DNA of 64,000 nt from Grifola frondosa (Eukaryota; Basidiomycota; Agaricomycetes; Polyporales; Grifolaceae). Below the pieces are notes generated by a model, which saw only the letters and a program-made list of their open reading frames with translations, was not told the origin of the DNA and did not search any database. Below, piece by piece: positions 36,112 to 48,500 of this stretch (its first letter is position 1; each line of letters begins with the position of its first letter). The translations under genes were made by a program, and so were the position numbers. The stretch spans positions 1,178,001-1,242,000 of the forward strand of contig LUGG01000004.1 of assembly GCA_001683735.1 (NCBI GenBank), read 5' to 3'.

Positions 36112-37674
36112 TCAGAGCCGCGTACGTTTACCGGAGTTGATATACTCATACAGCTCAAGGAAGGATTGGCCGTGCTCTTGAGAGCATGCAGCCAGGAATT
36201 TTTGTAAGTCGTCGTTCAGGCCGGCAACGCTGCACCTTGTCGACGCGCAGGATGAGGCGATGTAACGAAGGTATTGTATGGGGAATGGGGGATCCCTTGC
36301 TCCGAAAACCGCAGGTTCCATGCTGGCCTGGATAGCTTGTCGTCGGCGGCGAAGGGCGCTCAACTCTGTGTAAAAGATACTGTAGTCCGGAAGGAGGTTA
36401 TCATGACCAGAGAAGCATGCCCAGAGGGGCACCACACGAGCGCCCTCCCAGTCGACGATTCCAACGACGCGTGCGGGGTCATCGTAAGCAACTAGAATGT
36501 TGGAAAGCGACAGTTCCTCATGGAAAAGTACGAATGGTGTGACGGGAGGGTCAAAAACACTGAGATCGAGGTTCATCGGGAGCTCTTCTATTCCGCGAAG
36601 GAATAGTCGATACCACTTTTTGAAGTAGCTTGAGAGCTGTAGAGAATCGACGGGACACTTTGCGTCCCCATTCGGTATGCACCAATCGACTCGTTGGGAA
36701 TACCATTCGTCTGGTTTGTTATCAAGGAGGTCTATTTCCACTTCGACGTAGGCCTTGATCCATTCTAGCGAGGACGTCCACGGTCCTACAACGTGAAGAT
36801 CACTCTGAGGGAGGAGACACGATAATCCCAGATGCCCTACGGAGAATTGTCCGTCGGGGTCTTCCAGCAGGCTTCCTATAGACGAGAAGCGAGTCTGGAA
36901 TAGTTCGCCCTCAAATCGGGCAACTTGTGAAATGATTGTTTGCAGCTGGGCCGAAGAAAGAGATTCCCAAACGTCCTCCAAGGGATGGCCGAGTATCTGG
37001 AACACGGACGCGACGTCAATGACGCTTACATGACCTCTAGAGACACAACGAATGGCATCTCACCCTCTCTTGAAGTGTGTAGCGAGCATTTACAGGATTG
37101 TGAGGATCCGTATCAACAGCAAGTACTTTTGGTACAGGAATGGAGGTGTTTTTGCGTACAAAATTCAAAGTTGCAACCTGTCGGGAGTTGATGTGAACTG
37201 GGAATGTGAGAAACGAATTGTGCGCACCTCGGAGAGAATCCTGTGAGAAATCATATCGTCTGTGTGCCTTTCATCTCGCTGATCAGGACTACCATTTATG
37301 CGAGCAATAATATCAGGGCTATTCTCAAAGGTCAGGATGTATATCTAATATTCAGCAATCAGGAAGTCAATCAGATGAGCCAAAGTAGCGTTGAATATCG
37401 GCATGCCTGATTAAATTCGCCTACAATTGTCGAGCACTACTTAACCACACGTGGTAATTGAAAGAGTACGATGCTACTGACCTTCCGCAACAAGATGGAC
37501 ACCACTACATGGATTCCCAACCACCCTTGACGCCACGGACTTCAGAGCCTCGAGGTTCAAGGAGGAGCATATTTGCGCTGACTCTACGGCTCTTGTTGGG
37601 TAGTGCGCGAGTAATCTGCTGTATTCTTCAGCGAGAGTGGCAGCAGATGGGATGGAATACGAATCGGATGCCAT
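36112..37674 (-). CDS. APH-fold kinase, copy 2 (catalytic Asp replaced by Glu)
   Basis: It is a paralogue of the kinase at 31.0-32.6 kb. The start is the ATG at 37672-37674 (MASDSYSIPSAATLAEEYSR). Shared blocks are NPCSGVHLVAEGQ, TSIPVPKVLAVDTDPHNPVN and, after an intron ending near 37005, ILGHPLEDVWESLSS, DPDGQFSVGHLGLS and GPWTSSLEWIKAY. The catalytic loop reads FHEELSLSNILV where copy 1 has HHDDLEIGNIMV, so the proton-accepting Asp is Glu here. The metal-binding IVDWEG is kept. Activity may be reduced or lost (inference). The C-terminus is SGKRTRL with a stop at 36112-36114. All exons stay in frame. Confidence 0.85.
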
Positions 37675-38859
37675 TGTGGGCAGCACTTCAAGCTGTAGCG
37701 AGTAGGTAACCGCGTCGACGAGAACGCATATACGAACCGGGGTCAGCTTCCCCTGGTTTCCGGGGCTGGACGGAATATGCTTATTGTCAAGATCTGCTTG
37801 ATGAGAGGAACGATCAGAAGGTCTTGATTGAAGGTAGCTTATACCATTGTAGCGATCATATACACGATCATGCGACGCCATGCATTTGGATAAGAGCAGA
37901 TTGTCTATCACCGTGTCATGGGTGTTACAATCCTTACTTACCCTCCATATCCAAAGATTTAATGGATCCTGCTACTTGTGCATCGATGGGGATAGCATAT
38001 TGGTCACCCAAAGGATCCAATTGACGCTGTATTGGGGCACCGAAACAAATTTCCGGCCATCTCTCCGCTCCCGCCCTAACGGCATGATACGATAAAATTC
38101 ACGTTCAGATAGCTTCTGGTGCGTGTTTACCAAGGAGCATCCCAAAGCGCGTTTGATTTCAGGGGGGAGGTCATCGATAACAGGCAATCGCCTCCGGGCC
38201 GGGTATAAACGACCCTCGTCTACCACCACGCACTCGGGACTCTGTTAATTGCAGATGTGCTGAATTGGGATGGCTCCGCAACTTACCATGAACAATACGA
38301 GAGTCGAAAAACGAAAGCATTGTCTCACGTTCCCCATAGTTGTCCGTTTTTGTCATTGCATGTCAAACCGTGTCTTTCGCAGTGCATATTGTTGCGTCGT
38401 AATGGCAGAATCTGACAGTGAGGCAGATCCTATGCTGAGAAGATGATATTCGGGGCACCTCACCCAGAAAATGACGTACATGAAACGTGAGGAGGAAATT
38501 TATCCCACGGGCTTGGTAGAGAAGCTGTTCGAATGTCCCAACGCGATGTTTCAAAGTGGACCACCACCAGTATTCAGAACATGCATGAATCACATTCAAC
38601 ACGTATCGTGGCTCGTCTGGCCAATTAATCCAAGGTGAATATCAGGGAGCAGGCGCCTCAAGACGCAGACCGACGCTGGAGGAGGTCAGGTATAGCGGAG
38701 CCTAAGATACGTGATTCGGAATTAATTCACTGAACAATATAAGTTCGGTCATAGACACTCATCATAATGGCGCACTGCGCGCACCTGACAGACTTGTGAG
38801 AGTGGCGCCATAAGGGCTTCAAGTGGCGCCGAGTACCCTATCATGGGCGGCGATTGTGA
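37675..38859. other. Gene-poor stretch before the transposon
   Basis: About 1.2 kb. On the minus strand several short open segments (for example 37972-38229 with LPVIDDLPPEIKRALGCSLV, and 38363-38602 with GTFEQLLYQARGINFLLTF) could be exons. A 45-base GT-AG interval near 38435-38480 would link two of them. I recognise no family. Confidence 0.3.
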
Positions 38860-38884
38860 CACTGCATGTTAGGTCAAATTTTGC
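38860..38884 (+). repeat. Left terminal inverted repeat of the CACTA element
   Basis: Starts CACTGCA and matches the reverse complement of 45527-45551 with a few mismatches. The preceding three bases are TGA. Confidence 0.85.
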
Positions 38885-38889
38885 CGTGA

Positions 38890-38938
38890 GGAAATTCAAA
38901 TGAAATTCTGAATTTCCCGGCGATTTCCCACCGAATTC
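38890..38938. repeat. Left subterminal repeats (GGAAATT/AATTTCC motifs)
   Basis: Several copies of GAAATTC or its complement lie just inside the left end. Related motifs sit at 45405-45535. In other CACTA elements such repeats bind transposase; the same role here is inferred. Confidence 0.55.
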
Positions 38939-38992
38939 TTTTGAGGTTATTTTGCCTTGGCTTTGCCCGACGGGAAAGTTTCGTCCATGGTG

Positions 38993-38998
38993 CACGTG
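38993..38998. promoter_or_regulatory. CACGTG box in the transposon leader
   Basis: CACGTG followed by GACGCGTCAACGCGTC about 150 bases before the transposase ATG. A TATATATATA run at about 39114-39124 could be the core promoter. Roles are inferred. Confidence 0.3.
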
Positions 38999-39147
38999 AT
39001 AGACGCGTCAACGCGTCGAAGTCGCGTCGAGAGTACTTACGTTCTGTACTGTAATTAACGCTGCTTCATATGCATGATTCTGCTTCCTCTTTGCTAGCTA
39101 CGGCTCTGCTTATTATATATATATTCTATCTGTGAGAATCCGCTACT

Positions 39148-42100
39148 ATGCCGAAGGCTCCCAGACCCGACAGGCAGCGGCGTCGTGTATGTCCTTGTCG
39201 CTCCTGTACACTCAACCCATCTGTCGGCTTGCAGACAGATGCAACCATTCGAAATCACCTGAGGAATGATAGACTACGTGCACAGCAAGAGCCCGGTGCA
39301 ACGGGGTCAGGCCCTGGAGATGAAGACGACCCTGGACCACGTCGTGAGCTCCCTCCTCTGGCTCTCGCCGCTAGCGACGCCGCCAATGTAGCGAGAATGG
39401 ACCCGAACCATGAAGTGCATGTACGGACTGCCCATGGAGCTGCAGAGCCCTCATGCGAACAATCTTCACCTGTTGCCAACGAAGACATCTGGCGACATTC
39501 AGCAGCTGGACACTTCAGTGCCCAAGAATGGTCTTGCTAAATTTCAGTCTGGCTTGGAGCCTCTGGACGAGGACGGCGAAGATGTATCTGATCACGGTTA
39601 TGTTGGCCTGGCTTCTCGAGGTCAAACCCCTGCTGGCGACAACTTCGATGATAACTACGAACTTGACCTCCCTGAAGAAGACCTCAGTTTTCGCCACTCT
39701 CGCACTCCGTCTCCGTCGTTTTCTGAAGCTGAAGCTATGCCTCCGAATCACAATGCACATACATCACGTTCTCCCAGTCCTACGCATTCTGATACCTCTC
39801 TGGAGCTCGACATCACTGACGCCCTTGTACGCTAGCGCAGAAGATATATTCGACGATATTCATGCTTCCGAGGGACTAGATTGCTTTTCTACTGTGCCTA
39901 TCTATGGATCACCACCAGCTTTCAGCGAGGACCCGATCCTTCGTGCTGCATATATTCAGGCCTTCGTTGCAGCCTCCGTTCATGGAGCTACTCACGATAT
40001 GGTCCAGTATATGCTTCAGGGTTCATTCGAAACTATCTCATCCATGTCCCGCCGCATTCCCTATGATATCCCTGGGCTCGACAAGATGGCGCGCACGTTG
40101 CGCACTGTTGAACGTCGGCTCGGTGTCGATCCAGACCAATATATAATATATTATTTTGTTTGCAACGTCTGCTGGTTTCGACACCATCCTTCGGAATTAC
40201 ACACACTCAACCATCCAGCATGCTCTCAAAATGAATCCCTGGCTTGCTCTACAGGACAAAAGTCATGACAAACGGGAAGCCGAAGCGGATACCGATGAAG
40301 ATCATGCCGACTACATCTACACTTCCCGCTCTTCAACGAATTCTCTCGCGTCCCGGAAAGCTCAAAGATTTTGCGCATGGCGGGAAGACGGTGACGAGCC
40401 TGGTCCAATTCCCGCTGCAGCAAAGAAGACTGGGAGGGTTGGACCAACCCTCAATTTCGTATGTATGACATGACTGATGGCTGGGGTTGGCGAGCCATCC
40501 CGCAGGGTTGCAGCGCCGTAAAGGCGGTAAATGGGGGATTGAAGATGTCGATGTACGCGAGCTACATCAACGATTCGTAGCGCTTCAATCGGCCTTGTCT
40601 TATGTTCAATATTGACTGGTATTGTACAATTTCGCTGCAATACCGTCTAGCCTATCTAACAATACCTCTCATTCAGGTTTCGTGGTACAAAGCGCGGCAA
40701 CCACTCCGTCGGCGCGATTTACATTACCATTTGCAACAACCCGCGCTCGAAACGATTCCTCGCTGAAGAAACAATATTAAATTGTGTCATTCCGGGTCCA
40801 GACGAACCATCACTGGAACAGCTCAACTTTGTTCTTGAGCCGTTTGTGAATGACATGCGGCAACTTTATTACGGTGAGCTCCTATTTTTACATATGGCTA
40901 GAGGTTCATCATCTTTAATATTCTTAGGTGTCAATTTTCGCATTCCAAATGAAATTGAGCCACAACCAGCTCACGGGTACCTCAATATTAATGCCTCCGA
41001 TCTTCCGGCCAGTCGCAAGACATCTGGTCTTCGAGGTCACACGTCGAAATGGTTCATGTGTACGATATGCCACCAACCATATCACTCTCTCGTTGATCCA
41101 GATTGCTATGATCCCGAGAGTATGCCGTATCGTATACAATTTCATGATTGCATTACTTACATTATTCCAAATTAGAATTCCGTCTTCGTGAAGACTGGCG
41201 CTTCATCAAGTATGCATTCCTCTCGCGTCGTGCAGATGAATACGATCACCAAGAAATTCATGAGAAGCGAGGTGTACTCTGGTCAGCTCTTGATGTTTTG
41301 CCTGACTGGCTTCCGGCACGGGACTCGCCAACAGATTTTATGCACGCAGCTTATCTTGGTGAGTGATTGCGACTTGGAGCAAGTATATTAATCACTCAGG
41401 CCTTTGCAGGTGAGGTCAAGCATGTAATTCAGGATATACTCGTCGGCAGTGGTATGTTCACCAAGCGTCGTGGTGGGGTGAGGCCGCTAGAGAGGCTTGA
41501 ATCTTTCTTGGAGGATGTGTGGTGGCCGTCAACGATTGGTCGTGTTCCCCATAAGGTTTTAATTCAATTTATTCGTGAATACTGCTCTAATTTCATTTAT
41601 AGCTTGCAACGGGAGGGTCGGGCAAAGCAGATCAGTGGCGTAATTTCACAACAGTCCTGGTCGTTGCGCTCTATGCAAGCTGGCAAGTAGACGGCATGAT
41701 TCCCGATGCAGATGCTCCACGGTTGCCTAAATCTACGAAGGCCAGAGAAGCTCATGCTAGGGTTGAAGCGCTTCTGCATGAGCGTCGACGAACTCAAGCT
41801 GCCTACAATTCAAACTTGACTCTAGAAGAACTCGCCAACATTCCAGAGGTATCAATGGATCGCAATTACTTACAACATTTCCAGGTCATCATGGAATGGT
41901 GTACCGCGATCCGAATCTGGTCGTCGCAGTCAATCAGCGTGGAAGAAGCTAATCGTGCCCATGAATGTCATGCGCGAGCATGCCAGACATGGGCACGCAT
42001 GAACTGTCATCTTACTCCAAACTTTCACCTTCTTATGCATCTTACTTCGTATATTTTCCGTCTTGGTCCAGTCTATTCTTGGTGGGCATACCCGTATGAA

Positions 42101-43175
42101 CGAAACAACGGGCTTCTAGCGCGGTTCAAGCATAATGGTCATGGCGGCGGCGAGCTTGAGGCGACACTGATGAGAGGGTGGACAAAAATGACACTTATCC
42201 ATGATCTCGTAAGCATCTACTAGTCTACTACTTCCAATTATCATCCGTCTACTTATATGAGTGCCCAGATTCTACATTTGAGCTCACTTGGAGAAGAAAT
42301 GACAGACGAGGACCAGGCTGCCATTGTGACGCTCAAGAAATATCTCAAGGGCAACACAGGAGCGTGTGCAACTCGCGGTACCTTACTTACAATGATCGCG
42401 ACCATGGCTGCTGATCAAAACAACGGTGCGTGCTATACAAAAATGATAAAGTGTTTTCTAATACAGTTTGCGAGACAGCGCAGATACAACTTCCAAAGCA
42501 AAGCAAGAACATCAATCTTCGTACACTTAATTTGTATGCGCTAGTCTTCTCATACTTGCGACATCTCTGGGAACATGAAACCTCCTTAATCCCTGACACT
42601 TCTGCTGTGACGACCCTCGGCGAACCATTCATACCAACGCAACCCCATACTCTCACGTTGTTGTTAACGGAATCCGGTATGGTGCAGCCACCGCACATCG
42701 CGGCGCTGGCTGTCGTTACGCCTATATTCATGGCCGACAGCCTGTGCAGATTGATTATATTTTCCATATAGCTCATTCTCGTAATGATCCTTCCATGCGA
42801 CCACTGGAAACGACATGTGCTGTGGTACGACCATTTGTTGCGGACAATTATTTGCCGGTGATGCCTTGGGATTTAAGGTGAGTTATGTGGCTGTCTAATA
42901 TGATGTAATAACTTATATACGTGAAGGTCTATCGACCTTGGCATTGATGTCTGGTACAGCGAATGCCTTGGCGCACGGACTATTGTCGACGTACGGGCAT
43001 TCTCAGGCCATTTTGCCCTTGCTACGGTTGATTACCGCGAGTTGAAGCTTTGGGTCTCAATGTCTTTATGTCATGTGAGTTCTATCTTACTCGTTTACCA
43101 TTCAAGTCTTCTAATATCTTCACAAAATTCCAGAATACTCAAGAGCCAGACAGGCTCGATTCCGAAGAATGGTAA
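39148..43175 (+). CDS. Tnp2-type CACTA transposase
   Basis: It catalyses cut-and-paste movement of the element. The start is the ATG at 39148 (MPKAPRPDRQRRRVCPCRSC), with a CxC-like N-terminus. An acidic linker follows, then YGSPPAFSEDPILRAAYIQA, a zinc-binding-like VCNVCWFRHHPSELHTL, FNIDWFRG (split by an intron ending at 40677), SVGAIYITICNNPRSKRFLA, VIPGPDEPSLEQLNFVLEPF, ICHQPYHSLVDPDCYDPE, then LTPNFHLLMHLTSYIFRLGP, WWAYPYERNNGLLARFKHN and GGELEATLMRGW. This is the Tnp2/DUF4218-like signature of basidiomycete CACTA transposases. The C-terminal exons read YGAATAHRG, RPFVADNYLPVMPWDL and LWVSMSLCH, ending EPDRLDSEEW at 43173-43175. Frames change at 39400 and 39830, by introns or indels I could not settle. 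Confidence 0.85.
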
Positions 43176-43195
43176 CCCCTCGGCGCACAACATAT

Positions 43196-45046
43196 TTACA
43201 GATCATATAGGGCCGGATCAATGTTTTCATCCCGCAACTCCTCCATGACCCCCCCGTAGTTCTGACCCACAGCTTCCACACCTGCCCCACCTTCGTACAA
43301 ATCCTCTATATCCGCTCCGTTCAAATCTCCGCCCTTGTCATCAGCAATGAACGATGGCTTATCGTACTTATCTGCAAATAATTGAAGCCATTCGGGTTTG
43401 ATCATGGTGCGTGGAATTTTGACAACCGGTCGCGCTATACCATCCTTATCCTTTGAAGCGCGAATGCTCGGAAGCTTGGACTCTTCATCCTCTCGCGGAG
43501 CACCACGGCGACGAGGATGAGGATTATTTCCTTGGGTGGAATGGGCTTCCCGCGAGGCTGCAACGGCCAAATCGAGTGTTTGAAGCAAAGGATTGATCTG
43601 TCATAATGCGTGAGCTAGCCCATTCCCTCACAGAGCATAGAATGATCCACGTTATCAGCACGATATGCGGGAGCATGCGACACGGTCCCACGGTCTCCGC
43701 CGACCAATCGTCAAAGGCACTTCATTTTGTGCCTCTGTCCGTATTGGGATCAATTGCACCATCGGAATCCGACTCGTCAGTCGACTGATAGTGCCATGTG
43801 AATAAAAAATCGTATTTCTTCGCCGCAAGTTCGGCCACATGTGACGGTTTGCCGTGCGCTCCGCTGCTTTCTGCACATTGGGCCTGATCACGAGTGATGC
43901 CATTTAGTTTATGGTACGCACCGTCTTTTTTCGCGCCTTCCGTCTGTTGCTTGTCGCCTTTTGCTCCAGCTCAACTTCGGACTTGTTGACACGGCTCTTG
44001 AAGCGTTTCGCCATTGTATGGAAAAATGCTTCAATTGCTTGATGCATCTTGTCCATCGGAATATTGCTAATTGCCTCCACCTTCATCCCACTATCCCATT
44101 TCGAACCTCGCTCGTAATTAGTTGTGTTACATCACGTAGCCATGCCGCACGATTCTCGGACCAGCTCCCCAGTCCGGGCGCAGGAGCCGTGTCGGTGAGT
44201 CTTCATCATCAGTCCAGAATCTGCCGTTTCTAAGTGGTATTGGCGGGTCCGAATTCTTCGTGGTCCCCATCAGATGATGCAGGCAAGTGCGTACAAGCGC
44301 CTTTGCAGGACATGTAAGTGCTTGTAGCCCAGTGAAAGAAATTGTTACTTACGTTTAATTCACTCTGTCGTTGGTTTCTCTCACTAGTGCCATCACTACC
44401 CTCGGTGTGGCCCGGGGTGGTACGGAATGAATGCTCGTCGTTGTGGCCGGGGCATCTACCGGACTGCAGCAACTCACGGATCTCATCCATAGCAACTTCA
44501 AGAGCTGAAATGCGTGCCATGTGGTCCTTTTGTGTTGCGTGTAAGGCATTATTGCTTTCGATGAGCTCGTCTGTGCTGACAGCCACCTTCTCGAACTCGT
44601 CCGACAGCTGCGTGATCTCTTTCTCGGAGGTGCCAACCTTTGCTTTCAACACTTCGATGCCGGTGCGTAATACAGCTATCTGATCCGCCACATTTTTTCC
44701 TAACATGCCTTTCGTATAATCTCATATCAATATTCAACTTCAACAGACCATCCTCGGACTCTGACATACCATGTGCGACCGGACGCCCTATGTTCCGCGC
44801 CATACCACTCACGGTCGGTGTTCCTGACCATGTCGAGGGCGCAGACGCTGATGCTGAAGCCGGTGCAGCCGCGCCTCCGGTAGAGCAAGGAGGGACTTGG
44901 TTCGACAATGGAAGCTGTTTTTCGAACGGCGAGAGAAACTGCGGCAATCTCGCAGTTCCAGCTGTCAATGGCTGTGTGGCTGTTCTGGGTCGCTTGGATG
45001 CCGGTGCGCTTGGCGGCGATGGTGGAATCCTGGGCGGAACGGACAT
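43196..45046 (-). CDS. Second transposon-encoded protein with coiled coil (TnpA-like position)
   Basis: A minus-strand gene inside the element, convergent with the transposase. The likely start is the ATG at 45044-45046 (MSVPPRIPPSPPSAPASKRP). The N-terminus is Pro/Ala/Ser-rich. An intron with GT-AG borders joins SESED to GKNVADQIAVLRTGIEVLK, and a heptad-rich coiled coil continues through LSDEFEKVAVSTDELIE and ISALEVAMDEIRELLQ. Further exons give a basic MAKRFKSRVNKSE segment, RPNVQKAAERTANRHMWPNL and an acidic C-terminus ending NIDPALYDL at 43196-43198. I know no domain. By analogy with plant CACTA elements it may bind the ends, but no sequence similarity to TnpA is claimed. Confidence 0.6.
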
Positions 45047-45404
45047 GGTTTCCACTACCCGGCGGTGGGCGCGCAGGCTGCGGCGATGAGGGCGTTACGG
45101 TGAGGTGTCGTCAGTCCTCAGTTTGTTGATGCGTTCGGACTGATTCATTGCGTGTTGTATAGCTACTACGCGCGTGGGCGTGCGGATCCTACTTTCCTTC
45201 TTTCGGCATGTACTCATGTGTGGCATGATACTTTGTGTGTTCAGACTCGGGCTAGCTATGTTCATTCTATGTATAAACTCTAGCTCTATTATATATTGTA
45301 TCTCTTCTAGTAGAAGAGCTGGCTATATTGATCAATTGTATTCTGTATATTAATTTTAAAAAATACCGAGCAATGGTGCGGGCAGGCGCGCGCTAGTTTG
45401 AATA

Positions 45405-45535
45405 GGAAATTCAAGGGAAATTCGAATGAAATGGCTCATTCGATGCTGATTTGCGACAAATTTCCCAGAGAGGAAATTGAAGGGATAACTTCAGGAAATT
45501 TTAGATTTGCCGCGGATTTCCCCAAGGGCAAATTT
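45405..45535. repeat. Right subterminal repeats (GGAAATT motifs)
   Basis: At least five GGAAATT or AATTTCC-like words in 130 bases just inside the right end, echoing the left side at 38890-38938. Confidence 0.55.
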
Positions 45536-45551
45536 CGCCTGATGTGCAGTG
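45527..45551 (-). repeat. Right terminal inverted repeat of the CACTA element
   Basis: Reverse complement begins CACTGCACATCAGGC and pairs with the left end. The next three bases are the duplicated TGA. Confidence 0.85.
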
Positions 45552-48500
45552 TGAGTGGGATAGACAGCTCGATAGCGGTGGGAACTGTACCATGTTTAGC
45601 GGCGTGCCTCCGGGGGACCTAGCGAGTTGTATGAGGCGGTGCTATTAGGCTGCAGTACGGTCATCCCTTCATGTGGTTGTGCTGGAATTCCAGTACCGCT
45701 GGGCTAATTTCAAACGAGTCCAGGCCGGGTCAGCGACAATCTGACAGGAGAAAAAGACCCTTACTGAATTGTTAGAGCCAATGCCGAGTCGCGAGCTATA
45801 ACGGGCTGACGCCACAGCGGCGCAACTTTCGGAGTCTAGAACCAATAAACAAATCTCGCGAGTCTTTTGTTGGATTCATGCCCTCAAGAGGTCTACAATT
45901 TATGGAGAGACACTGTCAATCATAATATAATTACAGAGGATGGAGAAAGTAACTGGACAGCGATACGAATTCACGGTCTGCCTTTACTAGCGGCGCTAGT
46001 GGGCGGGGTTTGCAATTGGCTCCTCGATTTGAGAGCGCATCGATCAACTCTACGAGCTGTCTCCAGCCTTCTCCAGCACACGTCTCAAAGACTCGCCGTC
46101 ATGTTCGCCGCTGTCATCTTTCGCCAGTCAACAAGAGTTTCGTGAATCATCGATGGCTGATCACTAAGGTCTCGACTCACTTTCTCGTCTATCCTTGGTT
46201 GCAAGTTGGAAACCAACCGGCACAGGTCGTGGCGCAGAATAAGCAGCAGCTTACCATCTCTAAGGGTGTGTAGTCCGTCATATGAAGTATGCGGTCATCG
46301 AGACGGCCTATCGAAAGGCGACGAGACTGAGGGGAGAGAAGAGGAAAACGTCCGATCGTGTGGCTACCGAGAATTCATATTGCCCAGGTTCGTAATCTCT
46401 CAATTCTCGCCACAGTGACCTGCATCCATCATCTTACGAGAGTTGTTTTAGTCCAACTGACCGTCCACATAGTTCCGAGAACCAGATGACGTCCCGTTCG
46501 GCCAACCGCAAAGGCTAGATGTTGTCTGCGCCGCTCTGTGGACGCAAGATCCTCAGATAAGGGGTAGGATACGTTACTCCCGGACGGACCGCTGCCGCAC
46601 ACCCCAGATCAGAGTGACGAAAGATGGATGGGATGGCGCAGCTCTAGGCGGTGAAGCTTCGATCGTGGTTCATGTCGTCGAGGAGCAGCAACTAGTGCGG
46701 CCAATAATCACTCATTTATTCGGACGGAAATTAACACCTGTCTTATCCAATAAAGGTTCAGTTGACAATCCAGCTCGGGTACCCCAAAGACACACTTACT
46801 TGTCGACCGCGGTGATGCCGCTCATTATTACCGACATTCAACTCAATCTGCATTACCATGTCCGCTGTGGTGGGGAGGACATTCCTACACGAGTAACGGA
46901 CTTCGCGCATTCAATCCTCCTAGTTATGGCGCCACTACACGATCTAGTGCTCTAAGGCATGTGGCCGGTTTCCTTCATAACCATATTGAACGCCTGCGGA
47001 CGCCTTTGCACCCCGGGCGCGCAATTCGCCTTGTGTCCACCCCAAAAGTGAATATATCAAGAAGGAATCAAACATAGATGAAGGGCGACATCGCTCGGTT
47101 CATTTTCTGTCATTTGTCATTCGTTATTGTATGGGGCGCCCTCGTTATGTCGACGTGGTCGCACGCCTTGCTGAGATTGGACCGCCTTCTTGAGACTGGA
47201 CCACCGGAGGGATTGGTGCGAGCTGAGCCGACATCGCCTTCGCACCCAACATGGACGTGAGCGCCTCATTTTGACTCGGGCATTAGCATCGGACAACTCA
47301 CGAATTCTTTCGGCCACTAGAGTCCGCAGCTCTGCCCAAAATACGTGCGGCCAGAACGAGCGGCGTTCCTCGCACACTTCCACAAATTAACCTAAAAACG
47401 ATCGAGCGAATTCGGTCGCTGCTTCTTGCGTGCGGTGCCACATTTGGTATTGGGATCAAAGTACCATGCGAACCAGCATGCGGGCGCTCTGACAATGTAA
47501 TCAATGAGGCTCAAGGATCCTCTCATGCGGACGGGGAAAAAGGACGGAAGTCACCGGACGACCGTTGCACGAGACACACCTTCCTTCACGATGGGCTCTT
47601 CTTCGTACAGCTGAATGAATTAATCGATCATGTGGCCTTAGAGGAAGGTTCGCCGCGGAATTGGAACGGTCGGAATCACCGCATTGGAATATCGGCCTCC
47701 GCTAGCAGCGGGCCCTCGCGCTTCCGTATCACGAAGTCAATGGTGACGTTTTCGACGGAGAGAAACAAGAGCAAACCACCGCGACCCCGTCCCGGCTGTG
47801 ACCGTTCTGTTGTCTGTCGTGCTATGGGGAAGTCTTCTTCCATACGATGTCCCTGCGAATGAGGGGTTCGATTCATCTGGAGAGACCACTCTGGCAAGAT
47901 GACGCCGGTCCCGCGACTTCAAATCACTAGTATTAATGGGTTTAGGGCCTTCCGCGATGCGATCAATGTGTGGATGTGTACCTGCGCTCCTCGCGTCCTC
48001 GGGGGCGGTTATACAGATCGGATATGGTTCGTCATTTCGAGCGGTGGCGTCCTGTTGTACTGCTGCATTTTGACCTCAAAATACCATCGCTCATGCCAAA
48101 TGCCGTTACCTGACCGCATGTGGTCGGCATCTAGTGTCCCCGAGCTTGCCTTCGCACGGATGTCGTCTGTTCTATTACATCTCCACATTCGAACTCACCT
48201 CGCAGAGGCCCACGAAGATCAGGCTGTCCTGATTCTGCTGCATAGGTCCATGCTCGAATGACACACCCACGCCCCCACTCGTGATCCGCGGATCTACGAC
48301 GCTGGAAGAGGGCCCTGGGACGGGCGCATCGAGCGTTGATCCATCCCAAGCCCCGCGGCCGAACGACAGAAGAGTGCTAATGCAGCATGACCTGGGACGT
48401 TTTTCGAGGAGAGAAGTGTGGGAATGGGCCGTGCGGTGGCCTGCTGTTCGGCTCGCTAATGTTATCGAACCATTACGTTGGGCCCCCCGGGATAACTCTG

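Larger units (their letters stand above)
38860..45551 (+). mobile_element. Complete-looking CACTA (EnSpm) DNA transposon, 6,692 bp
   Basis: The left end begins CACTGCATGTTAGG and the right end, read on the other strand, begins CACTGCACATCAGG. The inverted match continues imperfectly for about 25 bases through AAATTT(T)GCC. The element is flanked by TGA on both sides (38857-38859 and 45552-45554), the 3-bp target duplication typical of CACTA elements. It contains a Tnp2-type transposase gene (plus) and a second gene (minus) in convergent order with only 20 bases between them. Subterminal GGAAATT-type repeats occur near both ends. These points fit a full-length element. Whether it is active is unknown. 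Confidence 0.9.

Noticed and set aside
38993..39028. Repeated ACGCGT/CGCGTC words as a possible fixed regulatory array
   Set aside because: Similar words occur at several unrelated places (about 1220, 14550, 15030, 26380), so at this site they do not stand out beyond base composition.
46614..46955. Plus-strand open frame of 113 codons
   Set aside because: No ATG, no domain and no splice pattern; looks like chance in GC-rich DNA.
47865..47874. GGTTCGATTC, resembling a tRNA B box
   Set aside because: The flanks do not form a T stem, and no A box or acceptor stem was found nearby.
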